A stretch of DNA of 64,000 nt from positions 868,001 to 932,000 of the forward strand of contig NZ_CALSFP010000001.1 in the NCBI RefSeq assembly GCF_943737015.1, given 5' to 3'. The position numbers were made by a program, and so were the translations under genes. Of the stretch, positions 58,561 to 64,000 are shown piece by piece. Within the stretch, counting starts at the first letter, position 1. Every line of letters begins with the position of its first letter. Origin of the DNA: Staphylococcus sp. Marseille-Q5304 (lineage in GTDB: Bacteria; Bacillota; Bacilli; Staphylococcales; Staphylococcaceae). Under the pieces are notes generated by a model. The model saw only the letters and a program-made list of their open reading frames with translations. It was not told where the DNA came from and searched no databases.

Positions 58561-59088
58561 ATGGGAATTATTAAAAAAAATTTCTTGCCAAATGAATATG
58601 TTCAATCGGTTTATCAAATCGATTTTAATAAATTAGCTGAACAAGGATTTAAAGGCATAATTACAGATTTAGATAATACACTTGTTGGTTGGGATGAGTT
58701 ACAACCAACTGAATCAATAAAGAAATGGTTTAAACAAGCAGATGACCTTGGCATTACGGTAACGATTGTATCGAATAATCATGAAAAGCGTGTGGCTGAT
58801 TTTTGTGAAGATTTAAATGTTGATTACATCTTCGAAGCGAGAAAACCACGCGGTCGTGCTTTTAATCAAGCGATTCAACGTATGAATTTACAACCATCTG
58901 ACATCGTAGTAATTGGAGATCAAATGATGACTGATGTATTTGGTGGGAATCGTCGTGGATTATTTACAATTATGGTTGTGCCAATCAAAAAAACAGACGG
59001 TTTTGTTACGAAATTTAATCGCATAGTTGAAAGAAGATTATTGCATCACTTTAAGCGAAAAGGTTATATAAAATGGGAGGAAAACTGA
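58561..59088 (+). CDS. yqeG: YqeG family HAD-type phosphatase
   Basis: 175 aa from ATG at 58561 (AAAAGGTG upstream). HAD motif 1 is ITDLDNTLVGWDE, motif 2 TIVSNN, motif 3 region ARKPRGRAFNQAI, motif 4 VVIGDQMMTDVFGGNRRG. First gene of the conserved yqeGH-aroE-yhbY-nadD-yqeK-rsfS operon. Substrate uncertain. Confidence 0.94.
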   Translation: MGIIKKNFLPNEYVQSVYQIDFNKLAEQGFKGIITDLDNTLVGWDELQPTESIKKWFKQADDLGITVTIVSNNHEKRVADFCEDLNVDYIFEARKPRGRAFNQAIQRMNLQPSDIVVIGDQMMTDVFGGNRRGLFTIMVVPIKKTDGFVTKFNRIVERRLLHHFKRKGYIKWEEN

Positions 59089-60195
59089 TTGACTGAAATA
59101 GAAGAATTAAAATGTATAGGTTGTGGCGCGCCATTACAATCTGAGAATCCTGATGCGCCTGGTTATGTGCCTGAACATAATTTATTTCGCGAAGACGTCA
59201 TTTGCAAGAGATGTTTTCGTCTGAAAAACTATAATGAAGTTCAAGATGTTGGATTAGACAGTGAAGATTTTCTGAATTTACTCAATGGACTTGCAGATAA
59301 AAAAGGCTTAATTGTAAATGTAGTAGATGTTTTTGATTTTGAGGGTTCATTTATCAATGCAATTAAAAGAATAGTTGGCAATAAGAAAATTATTTTAGTT
59401 GCTAATAAAATAGATTTATTACCTAAACAAATTAATAAACGTCGCGTTAAAGAATGGTTGAAAAAAACTGCACGTCGATACGGACTAGAGGCAGAAGAGG
59501 TTGTCTTAATTTCAGCTGAGAAAAATGAAGGTATTGAAGATTTGTTACAATCAATTAATCAGAATCGTAATAATGAAGATGTTTATATCGTTGGCACTAC
59601 AAATGTCGGCAAATCAACTTTAATAAATAAACTGATTGAACGTAGTGTAGGTGAGAAAGACGTTGTTACTACTTCAAGATTTCCTGGAACGACATTAGAT
59701 ATGATTGATATCCCACTAGATGAAACAACCTTTATGTATGATACACCAGGTGTAATACAGTCTCATCAAATGACTCATCTAGTGTCAGATCAGGAATTAA
59801 AAACAATTATGCCTAAAAAGGAAATAAAACAACGTATTTATCAGTTAAATGAAGGGCAAACATTATTCTTTGGAGGTTTAGCAAGAATTGATTATGTTAG
59901 CGGTGGCAAACGACCTTTAATCTGTTATTTCTCAAATGAGTTAAATATCCATCGTACTAAAACTGAAAATGCAAATGACTTATGGCGAAATCATTTAGGT
60001 GATTTATTATCCCCACCTAATCAAACTGAAAATTTCGATTTAGAAAATATTAAAGCTGTTCGACTAGAAACAGGAAAAGAAAAGAGAGACGTAATGATTT
60101 CAGGGCTTGGCTTTATTACGATTGATGCTGGTGCCAAAGTGATCGTACGTGTCCCTAAAAACATTGATGTAGTATTAAGAAATTCTATCATGTAA
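59089..60195 (+). CDS. yqeH: Ribosome biogenesis GTPase YqeH
   Basis: 368 aa, TTG start with GGGAGG upstream. N-terminal zinc finger ([10 protein letters not shown] and [12 protein letters not shown]), circularly permuted GTPase with VANKIDLL (G4) before [12 protein letters not shown] (G1) and YDTPGV (G3), then the C-terminal RNA-binding part. Needed for 30S assembly. The start abuts the yqeG stop. Confidence 0.96.
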   Translation: MTEIEELKCIGCGAPLQSENPDAPGYVPEHNLFREDVICKRCFRLKNYNEVQDVGLDSEDFLNLLNGLADKKGLIVNVVDVFDFEGSFINAIKRIVGNKKIILVANKIDLLPKQINKRRVKEWLKKTARRYGLEAEEVVLISAEKNEGIEDLLQSINQNRNNEDVYIVGTTNVGKSTLINKLIERSVGEKDVVTTSRFPGTTLDMIDIPLDETTFMYDTPGVIQSHQMTHLVSDQELKTIMPKKEIKQRIYQLNEGQTLFFGGLARIDYVSGGKRPLICYFSNELNIHRTKTENANDLWRNHLGDLLSPPNQTENFDLENIKAVRLETGKEKRDVMISGLGFITIDAGAKVIVRVPKNIDVVLRNSIM

Positions 60196-60208
60196 GGTGT
60201 GGTATCAA

Positions 60209-61006
60209 ATGAAATACGCAGTAATTGGTCACCCTATAGATCATTCATTATCACCTGTCATGCACAATGCAAATTTCGAATCTTTAGGTGCGTCTTCATC
60301 ATATGAAGCATTAAATATACCGGAACAACAATTTCATCTCATTAAAGATATAATATCAGATAAAGGATTAGCAGGTTTTAACGTAACGATTCCTCATAAA
60401 GAACGCATTATTCCATATTTGGATGAGATTGATGACCAATCAAAAACAGTTGGCGCAGTTAATACTGTTAATATCGAAAATGGTAAGTGGATTGGGTATA
60501 ATACAGATGGAATAGGTTATGTAACTGGTCTAAGACAAACCTATGAAAATTTAGAAGAAGCGAAAATTTTAATAATTGGCGCAGGTGGAGCAAGTAAAGG
60601 CATCGCGAATGAATTGCAACAATTTGTGAAACCAAAACTTACTGTTGCAAACCGTACATTAAGTCGGTTTGATAACTGGCACTTAGATATTAACAAAATG
60701 AGTCTAGCTGAAGCGGAAACTTCATTAGCTAACTTTGATATTGTAATAAACACAACACCAATTGGTATGAAAGATAACCGAGAAGTCGTGATAAGCTTGG
60801 ACAATCTGTCCTCTCATACATTAGTGAGTGATATTGTTTATATTCCATTTAAAACTTCAATTTTAAAACTAGCTGAAGCAAAGGGAAATCCAATTTATAA
60901 CGGGTTAGATATGTTTGTGTTTCAAGGCGCAGAAAGTTTTAGAATATGGTCGGGTCAAATGCCTGATATAAACACGATGAAACAAGCTGTATTAAAACGA
61001 TTATAA
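60209..61006 (+). CDS. aroE: Shikimate dehydrogenase
   Basis: 265 aa from ATG at 60209 (AAGGTG about ten bases away). [27 protein letters not shown] with the catalytic Lys, GAVNTV, and the NADP loop [12 protein letters not shown]. Fourth committed step of the shikimate pathway. Thirteen bases after yqeH. Confidence 0.96.
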   Translation: MKYAVIGHPIDHSLSPVMHNANFESLGASSSYEALNIPEQQFHLIKDIISDKGLAGFNVTIPHKERIIPYLDEIDDQSKTVGAVNTVNIENGKWIGYNTDGIGYVTGLRQTYENLEEAKILIIGAGGASKGIANELQQFVKPKLTVANRTLSRFDNWHLDINKMSLAEAETSLANFDIVINTTPIGMKDNREVVISLDNLSSHTLVSDIVYIPFKTSILKLAEAKGNPIYNGLDMFVFQGAESFRIWSGQMPDINTMKQAVLKRL

Positions 61007-61017
61007 AGGAGATTTAT

Positions 61018-61308
61018 ATGTTAACAGGAAAACAAAAAAGATTTTTACGTAGTAAAGCACATCATCTTGAACCAATTTTCCAAGTAGGGAAATCTGGTAT
61101 CAATGACAACATGGTGCAACAACTAGTAGAAACACTTGAAAAAAGAGAATTAATTAAAATCCACGTATTGCAAAATAATTTTGAAGATAAAAATGAATTA
61201 GCTCAAGACTTAAGTAAAGCAACTGAAAGTGATGTTGTACAAGTTATCGGGTCTATGATCGTACTATATAAAGAATCTCAAGAAAATAAACAAATTCAAT
61301 TACCATAA
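61018..61308 (+). CDS. yhbY: Ribosome assembly RNA-binding protein YhbY
   Basis: 96 aa CRM domain: [33 protein letters not shown] (GxxG-like RNA-binding loop) and the closing [15 protein letters not shown]. Binds pre-50S rRNA. AAAGGAG upstream; its stop overlaps the nadD start. Confidence 0.95.
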   Translation: MLTGKQKRFLRSKAHHLEPIFQVGKSGINDNMVQQLVETLEKRELIKIHVLQNNFEDKNELAQDLSKATESDVVQVIGSMIVLYKESQENKQIQLP

Positions 61309-61889
61309 TGACACAATCAATTGTATTGTACGGTGGACAGTTTAACCCGATTCACACCGCACATTTAATAGTTGCTAGTGAAGTGAACTTTCAGATCAAA
61401 CCAGAAAAGTTTGTCTTTTTACCAAGTCATATGTCTCCGCTTAAAAAACATGATGATTATTTAAGTGGTGAACATAGAGTTAACATGATCAAAGGTGCAA
61501 TCGAAACACTAGGTTTTGGGGAAATTTGGTTAGACGAGTTGGAAAGAAAAGGCCAAAGTTACACTTATGACACAGTAAATGATATCGTTAAACGATATCC
61601 TCAAGCACAAGTATTTTTTGTTATAGGAACTGATCAATACAATCAATTAGATAAGTGGTATATGATTGATGCTTTAAAATCAAAGATAACTTTCATCGTC
61701 GTAAATCGCGAAAAAGAAACACAAAAGGTAGAACGTGGCATGAAAGCTATAAATATTCCACGAATTGATATTAGTTCAACTTCTATACGAGAAAGAGTAA
61801 AAAATAATCAAAACATCCAAATGCTAGTTCCTCAAACAGTAGAAAGCTATATTAGAGAGGAAGGGTTATATGAAAATAGAGAAAGCTAA
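61308..61889 (+). CDS. nadD: Nicotinate-nucleotide adenylyltransferase
   Basis: 193 aa. The HxGH-type motif is [18 protein letters not shown]; also [30 protein letters not shown] and the closing [13 protein letters not shown]. Makes deamido-NAD. It overlaps yqeK by 20 bases. Confidence 0.96.
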   Translation: MTQSIVLYGGQFNPIHTAHLIVASEVNFQIKPEKFVFLPSHMSPLKKHDDYLSGEHRVNMIKGAIETLGFGEIWLDELERKGQSYTYDTVNDIVKRYPQAQVFFVIGTDQYNQLDKWYMIDALKSKITFIVVNREKETQKVERGMKAINIPRIDISSTSIRERVKNNQNIQMLVPQTVESYIREEGLYENRES

Positions 61890-62454
61890 AAAGTTAATCG
61901 AAGATAAATTACCAGAAAAAAGATATAAACATTCTTTAAGAGTAGCTGAAACCGCGGTTAAATTAGCGGATATCTATGATGGTGATAAAGATAAAGCAGA
62001 ACTCGCAGGTATTTTACATGACTATTGTAAATACGATGACTTAGGTTCAATGTATCAAATCGTCAGACAACATGAACTTAATAGTGATTTACTGAGCTAT
62101 GGTTCAGAAATTTTACACGGGCCGGTTTGTGCTGTAATTATGAAAGAACAGTATGGTGTCAGCGATGAAGAAGTCTTATTAGCTATTGAAAATCACACGA
62201 CTGGCCGTGCACAAATGACTAAAACAGAAAAGCTTGTGTTTATTGCAGATTATATAGAACCCGGTCGTCAGACCCCAGGAATTGAAGAAATTCGAGATTT
62301 AGCATACAATCAAGGTAGCTTAGATAATACAATTTATGAAATATCTAAGCGAACTGTCTTGCACTTAATCAGTAAGGATATCAATGTTTTTGACGCGACC
62401 ATTGGATGCTTGAATTATTACAATTATAGTGACCAAAGAGTAAAGGATGATTAA
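61870..62454 (+). CDS. yqeK: YqeK family HD-domain hydrolase
   Basis: 194 aa. HD residues in [25 protein letters not shown] and [25 protein letters not shown]. YqeK enzymes split diadenosine tetraphosphate symmetrically into ADP. AGAGGAAGG lies inside the end of nadD. Ends directly at the rsfS start. Confidence 0.94.
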   Translation: MKIEKAKKLIEDKLPEKRYKHSLRVAETAVKLADIYDGDKDKAELAGILHDYCKYDDLGSMYQIVRQHELNSDLLSYGSEILHGPVCAVIMKEQYGVSDEEVLLAIENHTTGRAQMTKTEKLVFIADYIEPGRQTPGIEEIRDLAYNQGSLDNTIYEISKRTVLHLISKDINVFDATIGCLNYYNYSDQRVKDD

Positions 62455-62808
62455 ATGAATTCAGATCAATTATTAAACATGGCTGTCGAAGCGACAGAGA
62501 GTAAAAGAGCAGAAGATATTATTTCTTTAAACATGAACGGTATTAGCGATATGACAGATTACTTTATCGTTTGCCACGGCAACAATGAAAGACAAGTACA
62601 AGCGATTGCACGTTCAGTAAAAGATGCTGCACACGAAGCGGGCATTGATGTAAAACGTATGGAAGGATTTAACGAAGCAAGATGGATACTTATCGATTTA
62701 GCTGACGTGGTTGTCCATATTTATCATAAAGACGAACGTGGTTATTACAATATCGAGAAATTATATCAAGATGTTCCTCTGGAAACCTATAGACAGGCAG
62801 TTTATTAA
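62455..62808 (+). CDS. rsfS: Ribosomal silencing factor RsfS
   Basis: 117 aa: the segments DYFIVCHGNNERQVQAIA and EARWILIDLADVVVHIYH define the RsfS/Iojap family, which binds L14 and blocks subunit joining when nutrients are short. Two bases before the methyltransferase. Confidence 0.96.
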   Translation: MNSDQLLNMAVEATESKRAEDIISLNMNGISDMTDYFIVCHGNNERQVQAIARSVKDAAHEAGIDVKRMEGFNEARWILIDLADVVVHIYHKDERGYYNIEKLYQDVPLETYRQAVY

Positions 62809-62810
62809 TT

Positions 62811-63530
62811 ATGGTTCAATATGAAGAAATGAGTTTATTTTATGATCAATTAACATTTGATCAACCATATGAATCATGGTTGGACATCGTAAACCATTTT
62901 TCATTGAAAAAGTCATCAATATTAGATTTAGGTTGTGGAACCGGTAGTTTTACAACATTGTTAGAAAGCTTTGATGAGGTAACCGGTATGGATTTAAGCA
63001 TTGATATGTTATCCGTGGCAACTCAAAAATCTAATAACGTTAACTGGATAGAAGGTGACATGACTGAATTCAATCTCGACAAACAATTTGATGTAATTAC
63101 GATATTTTGTGATTCATTAAATTATTTGCCAAATGAAGATGATGTCATAGCAACATTCTATAATGTCTTCAAACATTTAGACCAAGAAGGTACATTTATG
63201 TTTGATGTACATACAGTTCATAAGATGAATACATTATTTAATAATCAAAGCTATATTGATGAGTCAGAAGATGTATTCTTAGCATGGGAAGCTGTTAGAG
63301 GTGAAGAACCTCTAAGTGTGTGGCATGACATGACGTTTTTTATTAACCAAAGTGAGCATAACTATAAACGTTTTGATGAATCGCATTACCAACGTACATT
63401 TACTGAAGCAAAATATAAAGAAATGCTTACTCGAGTAGGCTTTTCTAAAATAGATACATTTGTAGACTTTGAAATAGAACATCATGATGATAATGCAGCT
63501 GAGCGCTTATTTTTCATAGTTAGAAAATAA
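62811..63530 (+). CDS. Class I SAM-dependent methyltransferase (YqeM-like)
   Basis: 239 aa. SAM loop ILDLGCGTGSFTTLLE, acidic MDLSIDMLSVA, then FDVITIFCDSLNYLP. Position between rsfS and comEA is that of yqeM in Bacillus. The substrate is unknown; small molecules or tRNA are possible. The preceding gene ends in the same TAATTATG stretch. Confidence 0.9.
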   Translation: MVQYEEMSLFYDQLTFDQPYESWLDIVNHFSLKKSSILDLGCGTGSFTTLLESFDEVTGMDLSIDMLSVATQKSNNVNWIEGDMTEFNLDKQFDVITIFCDSLNYLPNEDDVIATFYNVFKHLDQEGTFMFDVHTVHKMNTLFNNQSYIDESEDVFLAWEAVRGEEPLSVWHDMTFFINQSEHNYKRFDESHYQRTFTEAKYKEMLTRVGFSKIDTFVDFEIEHHDDNAAERLFFIVRK

Positions 63531-63542
63531 ATAAAGTAAAAG

Positions 63543-63582
63543 CACTTCTTTATACGTGTAATGTATAAAGGAGTGTTTTTTT
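63543..63582 (+). terminator. Hairpin overlapping the comEA leader
   Basis: CACTTCTTTATAC pairs with GTATAAAGGAGTG (one mismatch), followed by T7 that runs into the ATG of comEA. It ends the yqeG operon and also covers the AGGAG of comEA, so it may limit comEA expression. Confidence 0.8.
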
Positions 63583-64000
63583 ATGCAACGATATTGGGAG
63601 AAGATTAAACCGTTTATTTTAAAGTATAAATTGATTATAGCTTTGAGTCTCACCTTAGTAATGATGTGTGCTTTATTAATATCTAGTTTGTTTAACTCTA
63701 ATCATGCTAGCTCTGAACCTCTAAAAACGGATGAATTTAATTTGAATCAAACCCCGTCTTTAGCATCATCGACGAACGAATTGTCTGCACAACAAAATAA
63801 ACATACGCCAAAACAGCCTCAAACTGAATCGCAAAGTACAAATGATTTTATTTATGTTGATATAAAAGGGGCAGTAAAAAAACCAGACGTCTATAAAATG
63901 AAAGCAACGGACCGAATTAAACAACTTTTAGCGAAAGCCCAAGCCAAAAGTAATGCTGATTTAAGTCAAGTGAATCTTGCTGAAAAACTTATGGATCAAA
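63583..64000 (+). CDS. comEA: Competence DNA receptor ComEA (partial, runs off the window)
   Basis: 139 codons visible. N-terminal membrane anchor (LIIALSLTLVMMCALLISSL, about residues 18-37), a Ser/Gln/Thr-rich linker, then the SLBB domain beginning DFIYVDIKGAVKKPDVYKM. The helix-hairpin-helix DNA-binding end lies beyond the window. ComEA binds incoming DNA at the cell surface. ATG eleven bases after AGGAG, which lies in a hairpin. Confidence 0.9.
   Translation, partial: MQRYWEKIKPFILKYKLIIALSLTLVMMCALLISSLFNSNHASSEPLKTDEFNLNQTPSLASSTNELSAQQNKHTPKQPQTESQSTNDFIYVDIKGAVKKPDVYKMKATDRIKQLLAKAQAKSNADLSQVNLAEKLMDQ

Overview
The window is a low-GC Firmicute chromosome segment. Gene content and order (mreCD, rplU-prp-rpmA, obg, ruvAB-queA-tgt-yajC-secDF, recJ-apt-rel-dtd-lytH, hisS-aspS, 6S RNA, tcdA, rarA, cymR, mnmA, recD2, alaS-ireB-ruvX, trmR-trhP1-trhP2-udk-greA, mtnN, yqeGH-aroE-yhbY-nadD-yqeK-rsfS, comEA) match the backbone of Staphylococcus. 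It is probably a coagulase-negative species, but nothing here fixes which one. No rRNA, tRNA, CRISPR array, phage or transposase gene was seen.

Layout. 1-2.3 kb is an accessory stress or drug-response operon: a MepR/MarR-type repressor, a rhodanese fold without its active-site Cys, a MepB-family protein and a DJ-1/PfpI protein, behind a perfect 24-bp palindrome. 2.5-4.1 kb holds small membrane proteins and a stand-alone squalene/phytoene-synthase-like enzyme. 4.2-5.6 kb holds a prepilin peptidase gene (comC) broken by a one-base slip in a T8 tract, then radC. 5.8-16 kb is cell shape (mreCD), the L21/L27 operon with the L27-cleaving protease Prp, Obg, Holliday-junction and queuosine genes. 16-29 kb is SecDF, RecJ, Apt, stringent-response Rel, Dtd, LytH, a T-box-controlled hisS-aspS operon and 6S RNA. 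29-45 kb holds tcdA, rarA, cymR, a SigB-type promoter with two small stress proteins, a chromosomal ABC-F gene with a structured leader, tRNA thiolation (cysteine desulfurase and MnmA), RecD2, T-box-alaS, IreB and RuvX. 45-50 kb is the tRNA U34 hydroxylation/methylation set, udk and greA. 50-55.6 kb is a six-gene 5-oxoproline operon (pxpB, pxpC, accB-like, accC-like, pxpA, divergent NRAMP) with a strong cre site upstream. 57.2-64 kb returns to the core backbone and runs off the window inside comEA.

The least ordinary part is 55.6-57.2 kb. A roughly 1.56-kb segment sits exactly behind the stop codon of the NRAMP-like gene. It ends with a diverged second copy (10 mismatches in 79 nt by hand alignment) of that gene's 3' end. 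It carries a GNAT acetyltransferase gene killed by one in-frame TGA, a roughly 70-bp direct repeat on each side of it, an 85-nt element closed by complementary ends, and a probable GyrI-like small-molecule-binding protein. This looks like a small island inserted at, and rebuilding, a gene end. Other items worth checking are small ORF/hairpin leaders before secDF and before the ABC-F gene, the cluster of long perfect hairpins between tcdA and rarA, and several short genes (51-60 aa) that automatic annotation can miss.
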